DNA from: JBAXXL01 sp037127915
Lineage (GTDB): Bacteria > Bacteroidota > Ignavibacteria > Kapaibacteriales > UBA2268
NCBI GenBank assembly: GCA_037127915.1
Contig: JBAXXL010000013.1
Coordinates: 24,235-88,234 of the forward strand
Length of the DNA: 64,000 nucleotides
Direction: 5' to 3'
The notes beneath the pieces were generated by a model, which did not search any database, was not told the DNA's origin, and saw nothing but the letters and a program-made list of their open reading frames with translations. The position numbers and the translations under genes were made by a program. Below, piece after piece: positions 54,938 to 62,943 of the stretch (within the stretch, counting starts at the first letter, position 1; every line of letters starts with the position of its first letter).

Positions 54938-56896
54938 ATGTTAGAAAAGGATGATGTGTCCATAATGAGTCTATATGATAGCTCCTTGCTATCAATAAGA
55001 GCTTATCATGTTTGCTATCATAATTCATTATTGTCGCTAAAAAGTATTTTTATTTACCGTCATAACAACCCTGATTTTATGAAATTAAAAAAATGTGGGG
55101 ATAAAACAAATAATGAATTGTTAAAGCTTTGCAAAAAAAATAATTATTCCAAATTCCATAAGCAAAACTTTCGGGAAAAACCTGTTGAAGATATTGATAT
55201 GATTACTGTAATTAATTCATTAACTCCATTTCAAAGAGCACGGTTAGAAAATATTTTAGCAAATTTAATCTCTCAATTAGGGTTGAGAGCAAGAAATCAA
55301 ATAATGCAACAAAAAGCATCTATTGATTCAGAAATGATTTTTAAAATGATTTTTTCTGATAATTTCAAATTTAAAAATATGATAGGAGTTGGCGTTTATA
55401 TTAATAATGAGCTAAATACCTTTAAATCAAAATTAATATCATTTATAAAGAAAATACAAACAATAAAAAATGAAGATTTTGACAAAGAGTTTTGTGAATT
55501 TACACTAAAAATGGCTTATCCACTTTTGGAAAATGATTTTAATGAACTATTTGAACAAATGTATGAAGAAAATGGGCAACTCAAAATTTTTGCTTTACTG
55601 AAATTCCTTATTGATAGAAATCAAATATTTACAGAGCGTGAACTGCTTATATTTTCCGAATTATATACAACTAATTTTAAGGGAAAAAGATTCGATCAAT
55701 CAATTGTTACTGAACACTCCGTATCTAAAGAAAGATTAAGACAAATAAAGAAAAATATAGAGAATAATCTTTCATCATTCCTCAATATAATTAGAAATTT
55801 GCAAGAAGCTAAAATCTCCAATTATGGAATAGTTTATACAAATCCATTTCAAATTATTGATGATAATTTATCATCAATAATTAATAAAAATGAAAAGACA
55901 AATTTTAATAGTAGATTTTGTTGTTTTGTTTTTAATGAAATTTATAGTAAAACTCTTTCTTTTTTTAACAAGAATGAATTGCATTTTCCGAGAAACTATA
56001 ATGGGAATAGGAATATCTATAGTATTAATTATTTATTAAGCAGTGCAATTAATTCTTCATTTTATTTTTCTGCTTTTATGAATGATATATTATTAAGAAC
56101 CTGTAGTACAGTATGGAATACTTACCAGCTAGATTTTGAAGATCATATTAAAACTTTTATCATTAAAGGCGCTAACCCCAATATTTCGGATTTAATATAT
56201 ATTTGTAAGGGATTACTTAAAACAGAATTAAATTTTGAAGCTAACTCAGATGGATACTTGGTTTTTAATCGAACAACGAGAAAAAACCTTTATGAATATT
56301 GTTACGACATATTAAATAAAGAAGGAACTAAAATGTCATTAGCAAATCTATGTAATACGCTAGAAGAAGAATATCCCGAAATAGAATGGAATAAACCATC
56401 TTTACGTTCAAAATTAAATACTCAACCGCAAATATTTATCAGCTTTGGCAGAAGTTCAGTTTATGGCTTAAAAAAATGGGAAGAAGAACAATCGGGTATA
56501 AAAGGTGGCAGCATTCGAAGTATGATTTATGAGTATTTAAAAAATGATGATGAACCAAAACACATTACCGAAATCTTGCAATATGTTTTAAATTACAGAC
56601 CAAATACCAACGCAAAAAATATACGCGGCAGTTTAGTGATTGATAAAAGTAACAGGTTTTTAATACTGCACGGAGGCTTTATAGGGATAAGAGGAAAAAG
56701 ATATAATCCTAAAAGTACAAAAACGCTAAATGTAAATGGCAGTCATTTTACTGAAAAATATCTTAACCGCTACAATGGTTGGGAATTAGATGATATATTA
56801 AAATATTACCAAGATAATTTTCATTACAGACCCATTCAGATTAGACATATCTTAGAAAGGAAGATTATTGAAGGAATATTAATTGTTAAAAAATAA
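54938..56896 (+). CDS. Protein joining an RNAP alpha-CTD-like domain, a sigma-4-like HTH and HARE-like winged helices
   Basis: 652 aa. Residues 10-70 resemble the RNA polymerase alpha C-terminal helix-hairpin-helix domain (SLLSIRAYHVCY ... FMKLKKCGDKTNNELLKL). Around 230-285 there is a region resembling sigma-70 region 4 (IFSELYTTNF ... EHSVSKERLRQIKKNIENN). Two similar winged-helix modules follow at about 470-515 and 525-590 (KHITEILQYVLNY ... RFLILHGGFIGI), like HARE-HTH domains, then a third weak one at the end. No catalytic motif. The region is more AT-rich than its neighbours, suggesting acquisition. Likely a DNA- or RNA-polymerase-binding regulator; target unknown. Confidence 0.6.
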   Translation: MLEKDDVSIMSLYDSSLLSIRAYHVCYHNSLLSLKSIFIYRHNNPDFMKLKKCGDKTNNELLKLCKKNNYSKFHKQNFREKPVEDIDMITVINSLTPFQRARLENILANLISQLGLRARNQIMQQKASIDSEMIFKMIFSDNFKFKNMIGVGVYINNELNTFKSKLISFIKKIQTIKNEDFDKEFCEFTLKMAYPLLENDFNELFEQMYEENGQLKIFALLKFLIDRNQIFTERELLIFSELYTTNFKGKRFDQSIVTEHSVSKERLRQIKKNIENNLSSFLNIIRNLQEAKISNYGIVYTNPFQIIDDNLSSIINKNEKTNFNSRFCCFVFNEIYSKTLSFFNKNELHFPRNYNGNRNIYSINYLLSSAINSSFYFSAFMNDILLRTCSTVWNTYQLDFEDHIKTFIIKGANPNISDLIYICKGLLKTELNFEANSDGYLVFNRTTRKNLYEYCYDILNKEGTKMSLANLCNTLEEEYPEIEWNKPSLRSKLNTQPQIFISFGRSSVYGLKKWEEEQSGIKGGSIRSMIYEYLKNDDEPKHITEILQYVLNYRPNTNAKNIRGSLVIDKSNRFLILHGGFIGIRGKRYNPKSTKTLNVNGSHFTEKYLNRYNGWELDDILKYYQDNFHYRPIQIRHILERKIIEGILIVKK

Positions 56897-56926
56897 ATAT
56901 AATATAAAATAAATTTAAGGAATAAC

Positions 56927-57661
56927 ATGAAACAAAAAGATTTACTAATGGTTCTGCTACTGGTGGTGATATTTTTACCATTCTTTATATTCAAACCATT
57001 ATTTGACGCCTACTCAGCATCGAATGCATTGCACCCTTATGTTTGGTCATTTTTGAAGTTCGGTATTTTAGCGACTATCGGAGAATGTATAGGTTTGCGT
57101 ATCCGCACGGGCATGTACTATACAAAAGGTTTCGGTATTTTACCGCGCGCTTTTGTATGGGGTATATTGGGATTAATGATTAAAGCGGCGTTCGTTATTT
57201 TTGCCGCGGGTGCACCTATGATGCTTGCTACATTGGGAGTCAAATTCCCGGCTGACTTACCAAATCCGGGTGCTATTTTAAACCAAAGCATATTCGTTTC
57301 GCATTCTTGGCTACAAGTACTTGCGGCTTTCACATTCAGCGCGACAATGAACGTGTTCTTTGCGCCTATGTTTATGACATTGCACAAAGTTACCGACGCT
57401 CATATTGGCGAAACCGGTGGCTCGATTGTAAAGTTCTTCACTCACAAAATCCGCTTCGGATACCACCTGAAGAATATGAATTGGGACGTGATGTGGGGTT
57501 TTGTTTTCACAAAAACTATTGTGTTTTTCTGGATACCGGCTCACACAATCAACTTCTTACTACCGCCTGAATTCCGTGTATTAGTAGCCGCTATATTGGG
57601 CATAGTTCTTGGTGTAATATTAGCTGTTGCCGCTGTAATGGGCAGAGAAAAGCAAAAATAA
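56927..57661 (+). CDS. Polytopic membrane protein, weakly Mpv17/PMP22-like
   Basis: 244 aa with about five to six hydrophobic helices (residues 8-28, 40-60, 78-98, 130-160, 186-208, 215-238). WDVMWGFVFTKTIVFFWIPAHTINFLLPPEFRVL near the end recalls Mpv17-like proteins in its aromatic-Pro pattern, but this is not secure. It begins 30 nt after the preceding gene on the same strand. Its stop codon is the first triplet of a 33-bp dispersed repeat (57659-57691). Function unknown. Confidence 0.5.
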   Translation: MKQKDLLMVLLLVVIFLPFFIFKPLFDAYSASNALHPYVWSFLKFGILATIGECIGLRIRTGMYYTKGFGILPRAFVWGILGLMIKAAFVIFAAGAPMMLATLGVKFPADLPNPGAILNQSIFVSHSWLQVLAAFTFSATMNVFFAPMFMTLHKVTDAHIGETGGSIVKFFTHKIRFGYHLKNMNWDVMWGFVFTKTIVFFWIPAHTINFLLPPEFRVLVAAILGIVLGVILAVAAVMGREKQK

Positions 57662-57835
57662 TTGTCAATGGTTAATTGTAAATTGTTAATGAGAAGAAGA
57701 ATTTTACCGCAAAGATTTTGTTCGTCATTCCGTACTTGACACGGAATCTCCCAAATAAATAATATTGTAGTGGCGGGTTCCAAACCCGCCATAATTTTCG
57801 GAAGCAGGCTGTATCACAACTCGAATTATTGCGGT

Positions 57836-57901
57836 GACAAGCAAGGATGCTTATCCCACCACATCATTGATATATCGATGGGTCAATCATCCCTGATTGA
57901 C
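57836..57901 (+). repeat. 66-bp triple-hairpin repeat, copy 3
   Basis: GACAAGC-AAGGAT-GCTTATC, CCCACC...GATGGG, TCAATCA-TCCC-TGATTGA. Same length and orientation as the copies at 5283 and 45821. Confidence 0.8.
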
Positions 57902-57953
57902 TAAAAAAAGTACAAATCGAGTTTTGAAGTGAAGACAATCTTCCATATAAAAA

Positions 57954-57983
57954 AAACTGCCGTACTCCAAAGCACGGCAGTTT
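57954..57983 (-). terminator. Intrinsic terminator of the acidic-protein gene
   Basis: AACTGCCGT and ACGGCAGTT arms around TGGAGTACT-like loop, read on the minus strand and followed by TTTTTTTT. Confidence 0.75.
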
Positions 57984-58070
57984 CAATTTCGTATAGATAA
58001 AATCTATCAAACACGGCAATTTAAATTAAAAAAAAGCCGCATACCTATTGATATATTCGATACCTCAGAA

Positions 58071-58403
58071 TTAGAAGTCTTCTTCTTCGTCGTCTTCCTC
58101 ATCTTCGTAATCTTCATCGAAATCATCATCGTCGTCATCTATGATTTCATCATCAAATTCGTCATCTAATTCATCGCCGAATTCGTCATCGAATTCATCA
58201 TCTTCATCTTCATCTTCATCAAAATCCTCGTCCATCATCGCTTGATAATTAGCACTGAATTTTTGAAGAATTAATGATAGCAGAATCATTCTTTTTAAGA
58301 CATCGATTTTGAATTTCCTGGTATTTACAGCCAACTCAAAATTAGTGAAGTTTCCCATAGCAAATGCAAACGATGGTTGTATTGAACTAATCATACAAAA
58401 CAA
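58071..58403 (-). CDS. Asp/Glu-rich small protein
   Basis: 110 aa; the true start may be Met4 or Met16. Residues 1-55 form a mixed helical part (TNFELAVNTRKFKIDVLKRMILLSLILQ, partly hydrophobic). Residues 57-110 are almost only Asp and Glu with scattered Phe and Tyr (DEDFDEDEDEDDEFDD pattern), a poly-acidic tail unlike other genes here. Such tails bind basic partners or metal ions. No family recognised. Own terminator downstream; the terminator of pepD lies upstream, so it is separately transcribed. Confidence 0.6.
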   Translation of the reverse strand: MFCMISSIQPSFAFAMGNFTNFELAVNTRKFKIDVLKRMILLSLILQKFSANYQAMMDEDFDEDEDEDDEFDDEFGDELDDEFDDEIIDDDDDDFDEDYEDEEDDEEEDF

Positions 58404-58498
58404 TCCTTTAAATATGTTCGTTTAAAAAAAACGAAACTAAGAAATTTTTGATAAATAAAAAAAGGTTTTTTTACAAATATATAGAATTAAATAAAAAA

Positions 58499-58526
58499 AC
58501 TCGCTCAGAAATTTTCCTGAGCGAGT
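58499..58526 (-). terminator. Intrinsic terminator of pepD
   Basis: ACTCGCTCAG and CTGAGCGAGT arms around an 8-nt loop; on the minus strand it is followed by TTTTTTTAT. It lies about 65 bp after the pepD stop. Confidence 0.85.
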
Positions 58527-58589
58527 GTAATTTATTATATTACAACTGATTAACCAAAATTAGGCTTTGCCTGAACTTTTGATTTATTT

Positions 58590-60059
58590 TTATTTCAAAG
58601 GGATATTTTTCAGTAATTCGCCAACCAGATGGAAGCATTTTTCTGTCGAAGGAATATCAACTCTTTCGTTAGCAGTATGAACTTCTTCCAAATTTGGACC
58701 AAATGATATCATATCCATACCTGGATATTTCTCGCCGACCAATCCGCATTCCAATCCTGCGTGGATTGCTTCGATTACAGCGTCTTTACCGTAAATGCCT
58801 TTATAAACTTCTTTACCGATGCTCAAAATGTGAGAATCAGCGTTAGGAGGCCAAGAAGGATAACCGTCACCGATGGAAGCTGTAGCTCCGCCAAGTTCCA
58901 AAATTACTTTTACTTTATTGGAGATATCGTTTTTCTCTGATTCAAGTGAACTGCGTTGACTTGTCAAAATCTCTATTGTATCGGCTTCGGTTTTTACGAT
59001 AGCGCAGTTAACTGATGTTTGAGGGAAGCCCGGGATATCCGGTGACCAGTGATAAACACCGTGAGGAACAGCAAACAACGATTTGATAAAGCGTGTTTGG
59101 AATTCTTTTGTCATACAGCGTGCAGGAGTTGGACATGGTTCTGCCATAATAAGCATACCAGGTTCTCTTTTTGTGTATTCAGCTTTGGCATCGGCAAAGA
59201 ATTTTACGACAAAAGCTTTAAAATCGGCTTCGTTTTCTGGTTTCACACCAACAACAGCAAAACATTCGTGAGGAATTGCATTGTGTTTGTCGCCGCCATC
59301 GATTGATGTCATGCAGATATCGAATTTTTCCATTGCTTCATAAATCAAGCGAGTCATCAATTTTACAGCATTCGCTCTGTCTTCGTGAATTTCGATTCCT
59401 GAGTGACCGCCGCGCAAACCTTTTACAGTTAATTTATAGTTTTTACAATCGGATTCGCAATTACAAACAGGTTTTGCTTCATATTTGAAACTACCGTGAG
59501 CATTAGCACCGCCGGCACAACCGATAGTGAAATGACCCCATTCTTCGGAATCCAAATTGATCAGTACTTTAGCTCTTAACAAATTCGGGCTTAAACCAAC
59601 AGCGCCGGTTAATCCTGTTTCTTCGTCCAATGTGCAAAGTAATTCGATATCAGGATGAGGCATATCGTTTGATTCCATTACAGCCATACCCATAGCAACG
59701 CCAATACCGTTATCGGCACCCAATGTAGTACCACGGGCTTTGACCCAAGTACCATCAATGTATGGTTGGATACCTTGAATATCGAAATCGAATTCTGTAT
59801 CTGAATTTTTAACGCAAACCATATCAACGTGGCCTTGGATACAAACCGGTAAACGGTTTTCCATGCCTTTGGTTGCCGGTTTACGAACTACTAAATTTCC
59901 TACTTCGTCTTTTTCGTGTTCAAATCCATTGCTGTCTGCCCATTTTTCGATATAAGCAATGATCTTTTCTTCTTTTTTGGATGGATGCGGAACGGAACAA
60001 AGTCCTTCAAAAATCCGCCATAAATTCTTAGGTTCTATACCTGTTAGAGCGGCCATCAT
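58590..60059 (-). CDS. pepD: Beta-Ala-His dipeptidase / cytosol non-specific dipeptidase
   Basis: 489 aa, standard M20C length. It cleaves Xaa-His and other dipeptides in the cytoplasm with two metals. Metal and catalytic motifs: CIQGHVDMVC (His and Asp), TTLGADNGIGVAMGM (Asp), LDEETGLTGAVGL (Glu-Glu), RGGHSGIEIHEDRANAV (lid domain) and EAIHAGLECG near the end with the last His. All are present. Monocistronic with its own terminator. Confidence 0.95.
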   Translation of the reverse strand: MMAALTGIEPKNLWRIFEGLCSVPHPSKKEEKIIAYIEKWADSNGFEHEKDEVGNLVVRKPATKGMENRLPVCIQGHVDMVCVKNSDTEFDFDIQGIQPYIDGTWVKARGTTLGADNGIGVAMGMAVMESNDMPHPDIELLCTLDEETGLTGAVGLSPNLLRAKVLINLDSEEWGHFTIGCAGGANAHGSFKYEAKPVCNCESDCKNYKLTVKGLRGGHSGIEIHEDRANAVKLMTRLIYEAMEKFDICMTSIDGGDKHNAIPHECFAVVGVKPENEADFKAFVVKFFADAKAEYTKREPGMLIMAEPCPTPARCMTKEFQTRFIKSLFAVPHGVYHWSPDIPGFPQTSVNCAIVKTEADTIEILTSQRSSLESEKNDISNKVKVILELGGATASIGDGYPSWPPNADSHILSIGKEVYKGIYGKDAVIEAIHAGLECGLVGEKYPGMDMISFGPNLEEVHTANERVDIPSTEKCFHLVGELLKNIPLK

Positions 60060-60512
60060 AACTCCGATTTATAATTTTAAAAAAATGTTTAAACTAATCT
60101 TCTAATATACGAAATTAATTGTCAATTGTTGAATTTTTAAATTATGAATTTTCGATGAGAAGAAAGAAGAAGAATGGAACACTGATGACGCAAAATTAAT
60201 TGTCAATGGTTAATTGTAAATTGTTAATGGGAAGAAAGAGAAGAGAAACCCCCTAACCCCCTTTGAAAAATGGGGAACCAAGACGAAAACGTAATTTGAA
60301 ATTTGAAATTCGTAATTCGTAATTGATTTGTCAGCTTATTGAATAGCCACGACTTTTGTAGAGATGCGATTTATCGCGTCTTCTTCACCCACCGGTACTT
60401 CGTTGGGGCAACCCTCGTGGTTGCCAAAATTGAAAGAACCGCGCCCACCCGAGACAATAAAATGAGCTCCGGTGGGGAGGTCAAATGTAATAAATCAATA
60501 TAATGAATGAAC
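60060..60512. repeat. Intergenic repeat mosaic before the toxin-antitoxin pair
   Basis: No gene is seen. It contains a 33-bp element (60197-60229), AGAAACCCCCTAACCCCC with the following TTTGAAAAATGGGGA (60244-60276), ATTTGAAATTCGTAATT units (60297-60323), half of the double-hairpin element (60341-60360), the hairpin GATGCGATTTATCGCGTC (60363-60380), the hairpin GGGGCAACCCTCGTGGTTGCC (60413-60433), and an outer CCCACCGG ... CCGGTGGG pair (about 60389 and 60470) enclosing the latter. Confidence 0.7.
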
Positions 60513-61016
60513 TTAAAAAGTAAAGTTTAATTCTCTTAACATTTGATAAATGTCAATATATTGGATATTGAATTCCTTACAGACATTTGGAATGGGAACT
60601 CTTTTGGTTATACTTCCATTAAAAACTTCGTGGGTAACTATAGTTTTATTATAGGTCAGAGCCGTAGCTAATAACCATGCATCGGCTCTTTCAGAATCAT
60701 AAAATTCATCCTTGGCATTTTGATTATATTGCGCATTTTGGCCAACCCAATTAATCAGTTTTGAATAATTGCTAATAATTTCGTTAGTTTCTGTTAAAAT
60801 AATACTTTCTTTAAAGCTGATTATCCATTCTGACAGTTCATCATTACCTTCTGTTATTTCATTATAAACTTTATCAATACTACAAATAATGCCTTCTTTT
60901 CCATATTGTATAAGTGCATTCCAAAATGGCATTGCAAAATCAAAAGGATAATGAGTTCTTTTAGCTCTAATAAAAGTATCGGAATCTAATATAAATTTAA
61001 TTTTGTCTAGCTCCAT
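60513..61016 (-). CDS. DUF4411 family PIN-like toxin
   Basis: About 167 aa from Met11. KFILDSDTFIRAKRTHYPFDF carries the first Asp pair of the PIN-like DUF4411 family, DEFYDSERADAWLLATALTYNK the central Asp, and TIVTHEV the third region. Members are associated with an upstream XRE/ImmA-type partner and are presumed ribonuclease toxins. Here the partner ends 2 nt before this ATG. Confidence 0.85.
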   Translation of the reverse strand: MELDKIKFILDSDTFIRAKRTHYPFDFAMPFWNALIQYGKEGIICSIDKVYNEITEGNDELSEWIISFKESIILTETNEIISNYSKLINWVGQNAQYNQNAKDEFYDSERADAWLLATALTYNKTIVTHEVFNGSITKRVPIPNVCKEFNIQYIDIYQMLRELNFTF

Positions 61017-61017
61017 T

Positions 61018-62136
61018 TTACAAGGTTTCCTTGAAATAATGGTCAAACGTCTTGGCTTTTAAATTTGTTAATTTAAACGCATCTCTGTAAGTGATTTTAC
61101 CTTCTTTAGTTGCTCTGTAAATGATTTCACCAAATTTTTTGCTAATTCTAAATGGGATATTATTATAAAAATCTCCGCCTGGTGTTTTGGGTAGAATTCG
61201 ATCCTTAGTATAGTTTTCATAGAATAATTCATAAAAAATATCTTTAGTAATCAATTTCAAATCCAGCAATCGTCTTAGAATAACAATCCTACTAACCTTA
61301 AATATTTTAGCAAGATTAATATAATCTGAGTCTATATGATATTGTGTAATAAAATCATCTTCCGGTACTAAAAATTCAGCGGCTAATTTATCACAAAATA
61401 TTTCTGTTTGATTATTTGAAGATTTAAGATCTCTCAATTCACACGAAGCACTAATGCCCAACCAAATATGTGCCAACTCGTGTGCAAGAGTAAATATTTG
61501 GGCTGTTTTTGCATCGTTATTGTTTATGAAAATAAAAGGGGCAATTTTATCAGTTAGAACAAAGCCTCTGAATTCATTAACATCGAGTTTTCTATGTGTG
61601 TTATTACCAACAATTCCATTGATAACTACAAAAATGCCTGCTTCTTCGACCTGTTTTATTAAATATTGATTAGTTTCTTTCCAATTTGAAAATTCACTTG
61701 CTCTGAAATCTTTCAGATTTAAAGTTTCTTTCATCGTTTTAACAGCAAGCTTTATATTTGTATTCAGATTAATACTACCAACAAAAGATAATTCAGAAAA
61801 ACCATCATCAATTAAAATGTCTTTAATCCATTCCTGTCTCATTTGCATACTTTTTACTGTATCTTTTAGCTCTTCGCTAGGCTCAAACGGAACGTTGTTG
61901 GTTTTTCTATAATGCGGTATTGGAAAAATGTAATCTGGTAGCTCGCTTAGAAAGAAATATCCAAAAGGTATGTTTAAATAATGAGCTAACTCTTTCAATT
62001 GATTGATTGTTGGTTTGCCTTCACCTGCAAGCCATAATTTAAAATTGGGGAACTTGGAATATAAACCACTAACCTTATGAGGTCTAAGGCTAATTATCTG
62101 GCTAAACAATTTTATATTCAAGTCAATTTTTAACAT
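61018..62136 (-). CDS. XRE-type HTH and ImmA/IrrE metallopeptidase protein (antitoxin)
   Basis: 372 aa. An N-terminal helix-turn-helix (about 15-60, WLAGEGKPTINQLKELAHYL) followed by a zinc peptidase of ImmA/IrrE type with HELAH (His219, Glu220, His223) and CDKLAAEFLVPEDDF. The DUF4411 toxin follows immediately. In this arrangement the XRE-ImmA protein is thought to neutralise the toxin and repress the operon. Both halves look intact. Confidence 0.88.
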   Translation of the reverse strand: MLKIDLNIKLFSQIISLRPHKVSGLYSKFPNFKLWLAGEGKPTINQLKELAHYLNIPFGYFFLSELPDYIFPIPHYRKTNNVPFEPSEELKDTVKSMQMRQEWIKDILIDDGFSELSFVGSINLNTNIKLAVKTMKETLNLKDFRASEFSNWKETNQYLIKQVEEAGIFVVINGIVGNNTHRKLDVNEFRGFVLTDKIAPFIFINNNDAKTAQIFTLAHELAHIWLGISASCELRDLKSSNNQTEIFCDKLAAEFLVPEDDFITQYHIDSDYINLAKIFKVSRIVILRRLLDLKLITKDIFYELFYENYTKDRILPKTPGGDFYNNIPFRISKKFGEIIYRATKEGKITYRDAFKLTNLKAKTFDHYFKETL

Positions 62137-62224
62137 TTGCAGTTCTTATTTTTACTTTATTTACAAAAATACAAATAAAATAAATAATTATAAATTAAAG
62201 ACGAAAAAAATATTGATTTGTTTC

Positions 62225-62785
62225 TTATTCCTCCCACAATTTTGCAATTACGGCTTTGGTTTTCTGTTCGTAGATTTCGATTAGTTTTTTGGTGCCGTCT
62301 ATGTATGCGCGCTCGGCTTCGATTTTTTTCACGATTTGATTCTGGATTTCAAGTGATGGAAGAGGAATTATTAAAGATCTAATTAATGGCATATTAAGTC
62401 CACCTCTTTGGTTATCACCATTGATGTCACGAATTTCCTGATACTTTCCCATAAGACAATATAGCAAAAACTCCGGCTTTAATATTTCTTTTTTTGTGTT
62501 TATTGAAACTAATGATTGATTGCAAGCGGCTTCAGTTCTTAATATTGCGACCATACCGCGTGTTTTACCTTGTCCATTTAACGCAATCATTATTGAATTA
62601 ATAGGTAATAATCTTGCATTGGATTCTTTCAAAGCTAACTCAGTGATTCTTCCATCACAATCAAATATCTCACCTTTGTTAATATCACCAGAAACAAGCC
62701 ATTTAATATCACCACCATAATATTCTTTTTTGGTTGTTAATGGAGTTCCACCTGTCATTAAATTTGACACTTCTCCCAGCTTCAT
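62225..62785 (-). CDS. hsdS: Half-length type I restriction specificity subunit (HsdS)
   Basis: 186 aa. It begins KLGEVSNLMTGGTPLT, the usual opening of an HsdS target-recognition domain, and has INSIMIALNGQGKTRGMVAIL and MPLIRSLIIPLPSLEIQNQIVKKIEAE, the end of the domain with the conserved helix. HsdS proteins normally have two such domains (about 400 aa), so one is missing; half-subunits can still work as dimers. The first codons overlap a lipoprotein-gene remnant in another frame, evidence for recombination. No hsdM or hsdR is visible. Confidence 0.82.
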   Translation of the reverse strand: MKLGEVSNLMTGGTPLTTKKEYYGGDIKWLVSGDINKGEIFDCDGRITELALKESNARLLPINSIMIALNGQGKTRGMVAILRTEAACNQSLVSINTKKEILKPEFLLYCLMGKYQEIRDINGDNQRGGLNMPLIRSLIIPLPSLEIQNQIVKKIEAERAYIDGTKKLIEIYEQKTKAVIAKLWEE

Positions 62786-62882
62786 CCTTTTCCGGTGCTT
62801 TTAATTCTTCTTGACAGTGGCAATTAACTCCAAAAAGTAAAAATAATATGCAAGATGCAATTATTAAATAATTCGTTTTCAT
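62709..62882 (-). pseudogene. Truncated copy of the tandem exported-protein gene
   Basis: From the ATG at 62882 it encodes a signal peptide and mature start nearly identical to the gene ending at 63744 (MKTNYLIIAS, NCHCQEELKAPEKDEA), then changes at about base 62777 to an unrelated out-of-frame tail and stops at 62709 after 57 codons. The hsdS ATG lies inside at 62785. The signal region is probably a remnant of one repeat of the tandem array. Confidence 0.85.
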
Positions 62883-62903
62883 TTTTTTTATTTCCTATTA
62901 ACA

Positions 62904-62936
62904 CACTCCCCAGCACTGGTGATGTGGCGGGGAGGA
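62904..62936. repeat. Hairpin linking tandem gene copies (copy 1)
   Basis: ACTCCCC ... GGGGAG with CACTGGTGATGTG inside. The same element with better pairing lies at 63762-63798, between the next two copies, so it duplicated with the gene. Confidence 0.75.
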
Positions 62937-62943
62937 TGGGTGT

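Larger units (their letters stand above)
57662..58070. repeat. Intergenic repeat mosaic with a 66-bp element
   Basis: No gene is seen. From left: most of a 33-bp element (57659-57691), the hairpin-like TTCCGTACTTGACACGGAA (57728-57746), the hairpin GGCGGGTTCCAAACCCGCC (57773-57791), the third 66-bp triple hairpin (57836-57901), and a terminator at 57954-57983. Two converging transcripts meet here. Confidence 0.7.

Noticed and set aside
58071..58403. Acidic tract considered as a CRISPR-like or tandem DNA repeat
   Set aside because: The repetition is codon-level (GAT/GAA runs) without a fixed period or spacers, and it remains in frame with a plausible N-terminal part.
60341..60480. Riboswitch or attenuator before the DUF4411/ImmA operon
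   Set aside because: The operon is transcribed away from this region (minus strand, start at 62136), so the structured DNA lies at its 3' end; it fits the dispersed repeat families instead.
62225..62785. A complete type I restriction-modification system
   Set aside because: Only half of HsdS is present and neither the methyltransferase nor the nuclease subunit is in the window.
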